Source: Streptomyces sp. CB02923 (GTDB lineage Bacteria; Actinomycetota; Actinomycetes; Streptomycetales; Streptomycetaceae). From it: 64,000 bases of DNA. The notes beneath the pieces were generated by a model that was not told the DNA's origin, did not search any database, and was given only the letters and a program-made list of their open reading frames with translations. The translations under genes and the position numbers were made by a program. The stretch spans positions 62,001 to 126,000 of the forward strand of contig NZ_LWKZ01000027.1 of the NCBI RefSeq assembly GCF_001905005.1, read 5' to 3'. Shown here in pieces: positions 25,719 through 34,043 of the stretch. The stretch's first letter is position 1; each line of letters opens with the position of its first letter.

Positions 25719-27266
25719 TCACGCCCCGCCGGAGCCGAAGCGGTCCCGCAGTTCACGCTTGAGGATCTTGCCGCTGGCGTTGCGCGGCAACTCCTCGACG
25801 AACAGCACCCGCTTGGGCACCTGGAACCCCGCCAGCCGCTCCCGCGCGACCGCGATCAGCTCGGCCTCGTCCGGCGTCCCGGCTCCCGCGCGCGGGACGA
25901 CCACGGCGGTCACCGCCTCGATCCACCGCTCGTCCGGCAGCCCGACCACCGCCACCTCGGCGACCGCCGGATGCGCGTACAGCGCGTCCTCGACCTGCCG
26001 CGAAGCCACCAGCACGCCCCCGGAGTTGATGACGTCCTTGACCCGGTCGACGACGGTGAAGTAGCCCGCCGTGTCCCGCACCGCCAGGTCCCCGGAGCGG
26101 AACCAGCCGTCCCGGAACGCCGCCGCGGTCTCCGCCGGCTTGTCCCAGTAGCCCGAGCACAGCTGGGGCGAGCGGTAGACGATCTCCCCCGGCGTGCCGT
26201 CGGGCACCTCGGCGCCCCGCTCGTCCACCACCCGGGCCTCCACGAAGAGCACCGGCCGCCCGCACGAGTCCATCCGGCCGTCGTGCTCGTCCGGCCCCAG
26301 CACGGTGGCCAGCGGCCCGATCTCGCTCTGCCCGAAGCAGTTGTAGAAGGCGAGGCCGGGCAGCCGGGCACGCAGCCGTTCCAGTACGGGCACGGGCATG
26401 ACGGAGGCGCCGTAGTACGCCTTGCGGAGCCCGCCCAGGTCACGGGAGGCGAACCCGGGGTGCCGGGTGAGGCCGATCCACACGGTGGGCGGGGCGAAGA
26501 GGCTGTCGGCCCGCCCCGACTCCACCAGATCGAAGATGCGGTACGGGTCCGGGGCGTCGAGGACGGTGTTCTCCGCCCCCACGGCGAGATAGGGCATCAG
26601 GAACACGTGGAGCTGCGCCGAGTGGTAGAGCGGCAGGCAGTGCACGGGCCGGTCGGACGCCTTGAGGTCCAGCGCGGCAATCGCGGAGGCGTAGGCGTGC
26701 ACCAGCGCGCCGTGCGTCATCATCGCACCCTTGGGCAGCCCGGTCGTACCGGACGTGTAGAGGAGCTGCACCAGGTCGTCGGAGGCCGAGCCGTACGGGC
26801 CGTCCCCACCGCCCGTCAGCACGATCGTCGTTCCCTCGGGCGGCCCCTCCTGCGCGCGTTCCAGCAGTGATCCGGTGGCGTCGCGCAGGGCCATGGTGCG
26901 GACGCCGGGCGGCAGCCGGTGCTCCAGCGCGGGGTCGGTGAGGACGAGGGAGCTGCCGGACTGCTCGATGATGTAGCGCAGTTCGGCGCCGGTGAGGTGG
27001 TGGTTGACGGGTACGTGCACCAGCCCGGCGCGGGCGCAGGCCAGGAAGCCGATCACGTACGCGTCGGAGTTGTGCCCGTACGCCGCGACCCGGTCGCCGC
27101 TCCGCGCTCCGGCGTCCAGCAGGGCGGCGGCGACGGTGGTCACCGCGTCGTCCAGTTCGCGGTAGGTCCAGGACCGGTCGCCGTGACGTACCGCCGTACG
27201 GTCGGGCGTCCGGCGCGCGCTGCGCCGCAGGACTCCGTCGACCGTGTTCGTGCGCACTCCCGTCAT
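25719..27266 (-). CDS. Acyl-CoA synthetase, AMP-forming (FadD)
   Basis: A 515-residue ANL ligase: phosphate loop YTSGTTGLPKGAMMTHG (about 170-186), adenylate motif YNCFGQSEIGP, hinge region RSGDLAVRDTAGYFTVVDR and the catalytic-lysine end NASGKILKRELR. It follows another CoA ligase 111 nt upstream on the same strand. The third residues upstream of the substrate pocket cannot distinguish fatty, aryl or steroid acids. It probably shares the transcript of the monooxygenase and second ligase. Confidence 0.9.
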   Translation of the reverse strand: MTGVRTNTVDGVLRRSARRTPDRTAVRHGDRSWTYRELDDAVTTVAAALLDAGARSGDRVAAYGHNSDAYVIGFLACARAGLVHVPVNHHLTGAELRYIIEQSGSSLVLTDPALEHRLPPGVRTMALRDATGSLLERAQEGPPEGTTIVLTGGGDGPYGSASDDLVQLLYTSGTTGLPKGAMMTHGALVHAYASAIAALDLKASDRPVHCLPLYHSAQLHVFLMPYLAVGAENTVLDAPDPYRIFDLVESGRADSLFAPPTVWIGLTRHPGFASRDLGGLRKAYYGASVMPVPVLERLRARLPGLAFYNCFGQSEIGPLATVLGPDEHDGRMDSCGRPVLFVEARVVDERGAEVPDGTPGEIVYRSPQLCSGYWDKPAETAAAFRDGWFRSGDLAVRDTAGYFTVVDRVKDVINSGGVLVASRQVEDALYAHPAVAEVAVVGLPDERWIEAVTAVVVPRAGAGTPDEAELIAVARERLAGFQVPKRVLFVEELPRNASGKILKRELRDRFGSGGA

Positions 27267-27377
27267 GGCGTGATCCTGTGCCCCGGCCCCGGGCAGGTCA
27301 AGGGCGCACGGCGGGGCGGACGGGTCGTTCCGGGCCGAAGGCCGGGCGGTACGGCTTTGTGGCGGTCGCTCCTCCGC

Positions 27378-28943
27378 TCACCCCGGACCCCGCCGGCCCG
27401 TCCAGTACGGGTCGCGGAGCCGCCGCTTGTAGAGCTTGCCGTTGGGGTCGCGGGGCATGACCGCGATGAACTCGACCGACCTGGGGCGCTTGTAGCCCGC
27501 CAGCCGCTCCGCGCAGTGGGCCAGGATCGCTTCGGCGAGCGCCGGTGCGGCCGGGTATCCGTCGGCGGGCTCGACGACGGCCTTGACCTGCTCGCCCCAC
27601 TCGTCGTGCGGGATGCCGAAGGCCGCCGCGTCGGCGACGGCGGGGTGGGCGAGCAGGGCGGCCTCGATCTCGGCGGGGTAGATGTTGACCCCGCCCGAGA
27701 TGATCATGTCGATCTTGCGGTCGCGGAGGAAGAGATAGCCGTCCTCGTCCAGGTGGCCGAGGTCGCCGACGGTGAAGAAGTCGCCGATGCGGTTCTTCCG
27801 GGTCTTGCCCTCGTCCTTGTGGTAGCGGAAGCCGCCGGTGGTCATCTTCAGGTAGACGGTGCCCAGTTCGCCGGGCGGCAGCCGGTTGCCGTCGTCGTCG
27901 AAGACCGCCAGTTCGCTGATCGGCCAGGCCCTGCCGACCGTCCCCGGCTTCTTGAGCCAGTCCTCGGCCGTCGCGAAGGCACCGCCGCCCTCGCTCGCCG
28001 CGTAGTACTCCTCCACGCAGCTCCCCCACCAGTCGATCATCGCCCGTTTCACGTGGTCGGGGCAGGGCGCCGCGCCGTGGATCGCGTGCCGCATCGACGA
28101 CACGTCGTAGCGCGCCCGTACCTCCTCCGGGAGGGCGAGCAGGCGGTGGAACTGGGTCGGCACCATGTGCGTGTGGGTGCAGCGGTACGTGTCGATCAGG
28201 CGCAGCATCTCCGCGGGCGTCCACTTGTCCATCAGGACGACCTGGTGCCCGATGTGCAGGGCCGCGCCCGCGAATTGCAGTACGGCCGTGTGGTAGAGCG
28301 GTGAGCACACCAGGTGCACGTTGCCGTCGAAGGGCCGGATGCCGAAGATGCCGAGGAAGCCGCCGAGCGGGGTCTCCTCGGGCGGTTTCCCGGAGAGCGG
28401 GCGGCGGATGCCGCGGGGGCGGCCGGTGGTGCCGGAGGTGTAGTTCATGACCCAGCCGAGCGTGCGGTTCTCCGGCGCGGTCTCCGGGCGGCCGTCCAGG
28501 AGCGCGGAGTACGGCCGGAAGCCGGGCACCTCGCCGACGGCGTAGCGGTGTTCCGGTGGCAGTCCCGCCTCGTCGGCGGCGGCGCGGGCCGCGTCGGCGA
28601 ACCGTTCGTGCGCGATCAGCGCCTTCGCCTCCGAGTCGCCGACGATCCAGGCGATCTCCGGGCCGACCAGGTGGTGGTTGACCGGTACGAGGTAGAAGCC
28701 CGCCTGCGCGGCGGCGAGATAGGCCGTGAAGAGTTCCACGCCGTTGGGCAGCACCACCGCGAAGGCGTCGCCGCGCTCCAGGCCCGCGGCGCGCAGGCCG
28801 TGCACCAGGCGGTTGCAGGCGGCGTGCAGCCGGGCGGCGGTCCACTCCTCGCCGTCCGGGGCGATCAGGACCGTACGCCCCGGATCGGCGGCGGCCTGCG
28901 CCCAGAAGCCGTTCGGGGATGGTGACGCCATGGATGCCGACAT
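27378..28943 (-). CDS. Acyl-CoA synthetase, AMP-forming (FadD, second copy)
   Basis: A 521-residue ANL ligase. ATG at 28943 follows GAGGAGG. Motifs: NYTSGTTGRPRGIRRPL (about 172-188; note RG where most have KG), YYAASEGGGAF for the adenine site, GDLGHLDEDGYLFLRDRK for the hinge, and DPNGKLYKRRLRDPYW with the catalytic Lys. The Arg in the phosphate loop is seen in some aryl and bile-acid-type ligases. It lies 31 nt downstream of the nitronate-monooxygenase-like gene and 111 nt upstream of the other ligase. Confidence 0.9.
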   Translation of the reverse strand: MSASMASPSPNGFWAQAAADPGRTVLIAPDGEEWTAARLHAACNRLVHGLRAAGLERGDAFAVVLPNGVELFTAYLAAAQAGFYLVPVNHHLVGPEIAWIVGDSEAKALIAHERFADAARAAADEAGLPPEHRYAVGEVPGFRPYSALLDGRPETAPENRTLGWVMNYTSGTTGRPRGIRRPLSGKPPEETPLGGFLGIFGIRPFDGNVHLVCSPLYHTAVLQFAGAALHIGHQVVLMDKWTPAEMLRLIDTYRCTHTHMVPTQFHRLLALPEEVRARYDVSSMRHAIHGAAPCPDHVKRAMIDWWGSCVEEYYAASEGGGAFATAEDWLKKPGTVGRAWPISELAVFDDDGNRLPPGELGTVYLKMTTGGFRYHKDEGKTRKNRIGDFFTVGDLGHLDEDGYLFLRDRKIDMIISGGVNIYPAEIEAALLAHPAVADAAAFGIPHDEWGEQVKAVVEPADGYPAAPALAEAILAHCAERLAGYKRPRSVEFIAVMPRDPNGKLYKRRLRDPYWTGRRGPG

Positions 28944-28974
28944 GCGTGTCCTCCTCGGCCGGGGAACCGGTGTC

Positions 28975-30078
28975 TCAGCCGCGCCCGGCGATGCGGTTGA
29001 TACGGTCGATGGCCCGCTCGAAGCCGCGGGTGAGGTCGTCGAAGACCGCCTGCACACTGCGTTCCGAGTTCATCTGCCCGACGATCTGACCGACCGGTGT
29101 GCCCAGCAGCGGCTCGATCTCGTACTTCTGGATACGGGAGACGGCGTCGGCGACCAGCAGTCCCTGGAGCGGCATGGGCAGCGGCCCCGGGCCGGCCGGG
29201 TCGTCCCAGGCGTCCGTCCACGCGGTACGGAGCTGACGGGCGGGTTTGCCGGTCAGGGCACGGGAGCGGACGGTGTCGCCGGGGCCCGCGGCGAGCAGCT
29301 TCTCGGTGAGGCGGCGGGAGTGCAGCCCGGCCTCCTCGGTGGTCAGCCACACGGAGCCGAGCCAGACGCCCTGCGCTCCGAGGGCCAGCCCGGCGGCGAT
29401 CTGCTCGCCCGTGCCGATGCCGCCGGCCGCGAGCACGGGCAGCGGGTCCACGGCGCGGACGACTTCGGGGGTGAGCACCATGGTGGCGATCTCGCCGGTG
29501 TGGCCGCCGGCCTCGTAGCCCTGGGCGACGACGATGTCGATACCGGCGTCCTTGTGGTGCCGCGCGTGCCGGGGGCTGCCCGCGAGGGCGGCGACGAGGA
29601 TGCCGTGCGCGTGGGCGCGTTCGACGACGTCGGCGGGCGGCGGGCCGAGCGCGTTGGCCAGCAGCCTGACCGGGTATGCGAAGGCGACGTCGAGCTGCGC
29701 GCGGGCCACCTGTTCCAGCCAGCCGGTGATGCGCCAGCCCGACGCCTCGCCCGCGGGCAGTTCGGGCACCCGGTGCTCGGCGAGGGTCTCCTCGACGAAG
29801 CGGCGGTGTCCGGCCGGGATCATCGCCTCGATGTCCGCCTCCGTGACGCCTTCCACCTTCTTGGCGGGCATCACGACGTCGAGGCCGTACGGCTTGCCGT
29901 CGGTGTGCCGTTCGATCCAGTCCAGGTCGCGGGCCAGTTCCCCGGCCGCCGCGTAGCGGACCGCGCCGAGCACGCCGAAGCCCCCGGCCCGGGTGATCGC
30001 GGCGGCCACCGCGGGGAACGGGGTGAACCCGAAGACGGCGTGCTCGACTCCCAGCCGGTTGCTCAGCTCCGTCTGCAT
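28975..30078 (-). CDS. Nitronate monooxygenase-like flavoprotein (NPD/enoyl-reductase family)
   Basis: A 367-residue FMN TIM-barrel protein. The N-terminal HAVFGFTPFPAVAAAITRAGG is a variant of the NMO PxAxVT segment, GYEAGGHTGEIATM is the FMN-binding loop and ALAAGGIGTGEQIAAGLALGAQGVWLGS-like strands give the phosphate site. In catabolic islands such proteins often act as enoyl-CoA or 2-enone reductases (FabK-like) rather than on nitronates. Its context, next to two CoA ligases, fits a redox step on a CoA thioester. A 7-bp inverted repeat lies 41-61 nt upstream. Confidence 0.85.
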   Translation of the reverse strand: MQTELSNRLGVEHAVFGFTPFPAVAAAITRAGGFGVLGAVRYAAAGELARDLDWIERHTDGKPYGLDVVMPAKKVEGVTEADIEAMIPAGHRRFVEETLAEHRVPELPAGEASGWRITGWLEQVARAQLDVAFAYPVRLLANALGPPPADVVERAHAHGILVAALAGSPRHARHHKDAGIDIVVAQGYEAGGHTGEIATMVLTPEVVRAVDPLPVLAAGGIGTGEQIAAGLALGAQGVWLGSVWLTTEEAGLHSRRLTEKLLAAGPGDTVRSRALTGKPARQLRTAWTDAWDDPAGPGPLPMPLQGLLVADAVSRIQKYEIEPLLGTPVGQIVGQMNSERSVQAVFDDLTRGFERAIDRINRIAGRG

Positions 30079-30118
30079 GGCCGCAGGATGCCGCAGGGCG
30101 CCGTACGAGGGAAGAGCG

Positions 30119-30139
30119 TTTCTGATGCTGCGTCAGAAA
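30119..30139. promoter_or_regulatory. Perfect inverted repeat upstream of the monooxygenase gene
   Basis: TTTCTGA (30119-30125) and TCAGAAA (30133-30139) flank a 7-nt spacer. It is centred about 50 nt upstream of the monooxygenase start, between it and the TetR gene end at 30197, where an operator for a TetR-type repressor would be expected. It differs in sequence from the operator at 30825-30846. Confidence 0.55.
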
Positions 30140-30196
30140 TAGGGCCGGGGTACGTGTCCGCGGCAGCACCGGAGAGGCGTGGCGCCGCCGCCCCGG

Positions 30197-30766
30197 TCAG
30201 CGCATCAGCGGAAGGAAGACCGTGTCGACGATCTCTTCGAGGACACGGTCGGGCGCCGGGGCGAAGGTCACGAGGATTTCGTGGCGCAGCAGGTCGAAGG
30301 GGAGGGACTTGATGCGTTCGGTGAGGAGTTCCGGCTTGATCTCACCGCGCTCGACGGCGCGGTCGTAGAGCACGTCGAGAGCTTCCTTGCGGCCCGTCAC
30401 CAGGGGGTCGCGCAGGTCGCCGGGGCTGGTGCCGGTCTCCCGGTGGCAGCCGGCCAGGTGCACGTTCATGACGGTGACGAGCTGGACACGGGTGGCGTTG
30501 ATCTCCCGCATGAGGGTGAGCACGTCCTCCCGCAGGCTTCCCGTGTCGGGAGTGTCGAGGCGGTGCTCCCTCAGGACGTGGACGATGGCCGCCCGGATGA
30601 GCGCGTCGCGGTCGGACCAGCGGCGGTAGAGCACGGGAGGGCTGGTGCCCGCGCGCCGGACGACGGCGTCCATGGTGAACCGGGCGTAGCCGTGGTCCGT
30701 GAGTTCTTCCCAGGCCGCATCGAGGAGAGCTTTCTCCAGTGCCGCCCCGCGGCGCCGCTCGGCCAT
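30197..30766 (-). CDS. TetR-family transcriptional regulator
   Basis: A 189-residue TetR repressor. The N-terminal helix-turn-helix is clear (LLDAAWEELTDHGYARFTM, then VVRRAGTSPPVLYRRWSDRDAL, residues 12-58); the C-terminal helical ligand domain has a Cys-containing core typical of drug sensors. It is divergent from a DHA2 efflux gene, with a palindrome just upstream of that gene, so it most probably represses the transporter (and itself). Ligand unknown. Confidence 0.9.
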   Translation of the reverse strand: MAERRRGAALEKALLDAAWEELTDHGYARFTMDAVVRRAGTSPPVLYRRWSDRDALIRAAIVHVLREHRLDTPDTGSLREDVLTLMREINATRVQLVTVMNVHLAGCHRETGTSPGDLRDPLVTGRKEALDVLYDRAVERGEIKPELLTERIKSLPFDLLRHEILVTFAPAPDRVLEEIVDTVFLPLMR

Positions 30767-30824
30767 CCGAACCTCCCTTGAATAGATTTGCCTATCTTAT
30801 TTTAGCGCCCTACCCTGACGGCCG

Positions 30825-30846
30825 TAAGATAGACAGCTATATCTTA
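30825..30846. promoter_or_regulatory. TetR operator next to the efflux gene
   Basis: TAAGATA (30825-30831) and TATCTTA (30840-30846) form a perfect 7-bp inverted repeat with an 8-nt spacer, ending at the ribosome site (AGGAGG, 30846-30851) of the efflux gene. A related half-site (TATCTTA, 30793-30799, with AATAGAT 12 nt before) lies next to the TetR start, giving two sites in the divergent region. Occupancy would block the transporter transcript. Confidence 0.75.
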
Positions 30847-30857
30847 GGAGGCCGCTC

Positions 30858-32351
30858 ATGAGCGCTCCCCGGAAGACCGGACCCGCACCCGCCGCGACGG
30901 ACCCCGAACGGATGGATCCCGCCGTGTGGCGCACGGCGGCCGCCGTCATCGTGGGCGCCCTCGCCGTCGTCTTCGACACCACCATCCTCAGCGTCGCCCT
31001 CCACGACCTGGTGCGGGACCTCGACGCCCCGCTGTCCACGATCCAGTGGGTGAGCACCGGCTACCTGCTGGCCGTGTTCGTCACCATCCCGCTCGCCGGG
31101 TGGGCCCAGTCCCGCCTGGGCGGCAGACGTCTGTGGCTCGCGTCCCTGGGCGTGTTCCTGCTCGGCTCGGTCCTGAGCGCGCTGGCGTGGGACGCGGCCG
31201 GCCTCATCGCCTTCCGCGTCGTCCAGGGCATCGGCGGCGGCATCATGATGCCGCTCACGGCCACGCTGATCATGCAGGCCGCCAAGGGCCGCGCCCTCGG
31301 CAAGGTCATGGCCGTCATCACCGTGCCCACCGCGCTCGGCCCGGTCCTCGGCCCGGTCCTGGGCGGGCTCATCCTCCATCTGGCCGACTGGCGCTGGCTG
31401 TTCCTCGTCAACATCCCCTTCTGCGCCGTCGGGGGCTGGCTCGCCTGGCGCAACCTGCCCGACGACCGGCCCGCACCGGACAGCCCGCGCACCCGTCTGG
31501 ACGTCGTCGGGCTGCTCCTGCTCTCCCCCGGCGTCGCCGCCGTCATCTACGGCCTCTCCCGGGCCGGGGGCGGCGCGGGCTTCGCCGCCCCCGACGCCCT
31601 CGTCCCGCTGACCGGCGGACTCGCCCTGGTCGGCGGCTTCACCGTCCGGGCACTGAACCGCGCCGACGGCGCCCTGATCGACCTGCGGCTCTTCCGCCAC
31701 CGCGCGCTGGCCTCCGCTTCCGCCCTCGTCTTCCTGGCAGGCATCACCCTGTACGGGGCGATGATGACGCTGCCGCTGTACTTCCAGCAGGTCCGCGGCG
31801 AGGACGCCCTCGGCGCCGGACTGCTGCTCATCCCGCAAGGCATCGGCGTGCTCCTCGCCCGCACCGTGGCAGGCAGGTACACCGACCGCGTCGGCCCCCG
31901 CCGGGTGGCGCTGGCCGGATTCGCCCTCGTCGCGGCGGCCACCGTGCCGTTCGCCCGCGTCACCGCCGACACCGGCGAGATCCTGCTCATGGCGGCCCTG
32001 CTCGTCCGCGGCGTCGGCATGGGCGCCGCCATGATCGCGGCCACCGGCGCCGCCTACGCCGGCCTGGAGCACCGGGAGATCCCCGACGCCAGCATCATCA
32101 CCCGCGTCGCCCAGCAGCTCGGCGGCTCGGCGGGCATCGCCGTCCTCGCCGTCGTCCTCCAGCACACCGCCGCCGACGCCCGCACTCCGGGCGCCCTGGC
32201 CGACGGCTTCGGCGTCACCTTCTGGTGGTCGGTGGCCTTCACCGCCGCCGCCGTCCCGCTGTGCCTTCTCCTGCCCGGCCGCCCCGCGCCCGCGGCCCCC
32301 GCCGACGGAGCGGAAGCCGGGGCCGACTCCGAGGACGCCGTCGGGGTTTAG
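30858..32351 (+). CDS. DHA2-family MFS efflux transporter
   Basis: A 497-residue drug:proton antiporter with about 14 predicted transmembrane helices. The motif A region (GWAQSRLGGRRLWL, about 78-92) and motif C (GPVLGPVLGGLI, about 160-171) typical of exporters are present, and the N-terminal LDAPLSTIQWVSTGYLL is a DHA2 hallmark. ATG at 30858 follows AGGAGG. It is divergent from the TetR repressor and carries its operator. Substrate is probably a lipophilic or cationic drug or an endogenous metabolite; none can be specified. Confidence 0.92.
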   Translation: MSAPRKTGPAPAATDPERMDPAVWRTAAAVIVGALAVVFDTTILSVALHDLVRDLDAPLSTIQWVSTGYLLAVFVTIPLAGWAQSRLGGRRLWLASLGVFLLGSVLSALAWDAAGLIAFRVVQGIGGGIMMPLTATLIMQAAKGRALGKVMAVITVPTALGPVLGPVLGGLILHLADWRWLFLVNIPFCAVGGWLAWRNLPDDRPAPDSPRTRLDVVGLLLLSPGVAAVIYGLSRAGGGAGFAAPDALVPLTGGLALVGGFTVRALNRADGALIDLRLFRHRALASASALVFLAGITLYGAMMTLPLYFQQVRGEDALGAGLLLIPQGIGVLLARTVAGRYTDRVGPRRVALAGFALVAAATVPFARVTADTGEILLMAALLVRGVGMGAAMIAATGAAYAGLEHREIPDASIITRVAQQLGGSAGIAVLAVVLQHTAADARTPGALADGFGVTFWWSVAFTAAAVPLCLLLPGRPAPAAPADGAEAGADSEDAVGV

Positions 32352-32375
32352 CTTCCGCCCCAGGGGTGCCGGCCG

Positions 32376-33932
32376 TCAGCCCTCCTCAAGAACGGCCATG
32401 GCGGCGTTGTGGCCCGGGATTCCGCTCACTCCGCCGCCCCTGACCGCGCCCGCGCCGCACAGCAGCACGTTGGCATGGGCGGTCCGCACGCCCCACCTGG
32501 CCGCCGCACTGTCCCCGTCGCCCTCTTCTCCGTACGGAAACGCCAGCTCGCGGTGGAAGATGTTGCCGCCCGGCAGCCCCACGTCGCGTTCCAGGTCGAG
32601 CGGGCTGCGGGCCTCGATGCACGGGCGGCCGTCCGCGTCGGTGGCGAGGCAGTCGGTGAGCGGTTCGGCCAGTACGGCGTCGAGCTGGGCGAGGGTCGCC
32701 GCGAGCAGCCGTTCACGGGTGGTGTCGTGGTCCTCGGTGAAGAGGCGGGCCGGGGCGTGCAGGCCGAAGAGGGTCAGGGTCTGATAGCCCTGGCGTACCA
32801 GGTCGGAGCCGAGGATGGAGGGGTCCGTCAGGGAGTGGCAGTAGAGCTCCGAGGGCGGCGCGGCGGGGAGTTCACCGGCTGCCGCCTGCCGGTAGGCGGT
32901 CTCCAGCTGCTCGTAGCCCTCGGCGACGTGGAAGGTCCCGGAGAACGCCAGGCGCGGGTCGACGTCCGGGTCGCGCAGCCGGGGCAGCCGGGTGAGCAGC
33001 ATGTTGACCTTGAGCTGGGCGCCCTCGGCGGGCTCCGGGGGCTGCTCGCCGAGGAGTCCGGCGAGGGTGTGCGGGGCGGCGTTGACCAGGACGTGGCGCG
33101 CGCCGACCGTACCGTGCGCGCCGGTCACCTCGGCCGTGCCGCCGTCGGTGGCGATGCCGGTCACCGGGCAGTCGGTGACGATTTCGGCGCCGGCCTTGCG
33201 GGCGGCGTCGGCGAGCGCGTCGGTCAGCGCGCCCATGCCGCCGATCGGCACGTCCCAGGCCCCCGTGCCGCCGCCGATGACGTGGTAGAGGAAGCAGCGG
33301 TTCTGCGCCAGCGCCGGATCGTGGGCGTGCGCGAACGTGCCGATCAGCCCGTCCGTGAGCACCACGCCCCGTACCAGGTCGTCGGCGAACGCCGCCTCGA
33401 CCGTCTCGCCGAGCGGCCGCTCGAACAGCGCCTCCCAGGCCGCTTCGTCGCCGATGCGGGCGCGCAGCCCGGCACGCGTCGGCAGCGGTTCGGTGAGCGT
33501 GGGGAAGACGCTTTCCGCGACCCGCCCGGTCATGCCGTAGAACCGCTGCCAGGCCGCGTACTCCCGGTCCGAGCCGGTGATCCGGGCGAACGAGGCGCGG
33601 GTGGCGGCCTCGTCGGTGCCGACGTACAGGCCGGTGGGACGGCCGCCACGCACCGCGGGCGTGTAGGAGGAGACCGAGCGTCCGCGGACCGCGAAGCGCA
33701 GGCCGAGATCGTTCACGATCTTCGGCGGGAGCAGGCTGACGAGGTACGAGTAGCGCGACAGCCGCGCCTCCACGCCCCGGAAGGCGCGGGTGGAGACGGC
33801 CGCGCCACCGGTGTGGCCGAGCCGTTCCAGAACCAGCACCCGGCGCCCGGCACCGGCGAGATAGGCGGCGGCGACCAGACCGTTGTGCCCGCCACCGACG
33901 ATGACCACGTCGTACGAAGTCCGTTCCACCAT
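32376..33932 (-). CDS. FAD-dependent oxidoreductase, phytoene-desaturase-like
   Basis: A 518-residue flavoprotein. I chose Met at 33932 because VERTSYDVVIVGGGHNGLVAAAYLAG then starts the dinucleotide fold immediately. The fold continues with VLERLGHTGGAAVS, and the C-terminal VLLCGAGAVRGGGVSGIPGHNAA closes FAD binding. This is the PYROXD2/CrtI-like group of oxidoreductases; no carotenoid or squalene genes are nearby, so the substrate is unknown. It is convergent with the efflux gene and divergent from the GH27 gene. Confidence 0.88.
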   Translation of the reverse strand: MVERTSYDVVIVGGGHNGLVAAAYLAGAGRRVLVLERLGHTGGAAVSTRAFRGVEARLSRYSYLVSLLPPKIVNDLGLRFAVRGRSVSSYTPAVRGGRPTGLYVGTDEAATRASFARITGSDREYAAWQRFYGMTGRVAESVFPTLTEPLPTRAGLRARIGDEAAWEALFERPLGETVEAAFADDLVRGVVLTDGLIGTFAHAHDPALAQNRCFLYHVIGGGTGAWDVPIGGMGALTDALADAARKAGAEIVTDCPVTGIATDGGTAEVTGAHGTVGARHVLVNAAPHTLAGLLGEQPPEPAEGAQLKVNMLLTRLPRLRDPDVDPRLAFSGTFHVAEGYEQLETAYRQAAAGELPAAPPSELYCHSLTDPSILGSDLVRQGYQTLTLFGLHAPARLFTEDHDTTRERLLAATLAQLDAVLAEPLTDCLATDADGRPCIEARSPLDLERDVGLPGGNIFHRELAFPYGEEGDGDSAAARWGVRTAHANVLLCGAGAVRGGGVSGIPGHNAAMAVLEEG

Positions 33933-34043
33933 GCCTCTTGGTAGCACGCGGTGATCGCCGCCGCCAGGTACGGACGGCTGAATTCCGCGGGCTCCGCAGC
34001 GCGGCGCCTTGCCCGCCCACTCCTACCTTCCTAACGTCCGACG

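Noticed and set aside
26919..28304. A 461-codon plus-strand frame over the CoA ligase genes
   Set aside because: Antisense shadow of two clear ligase genes.
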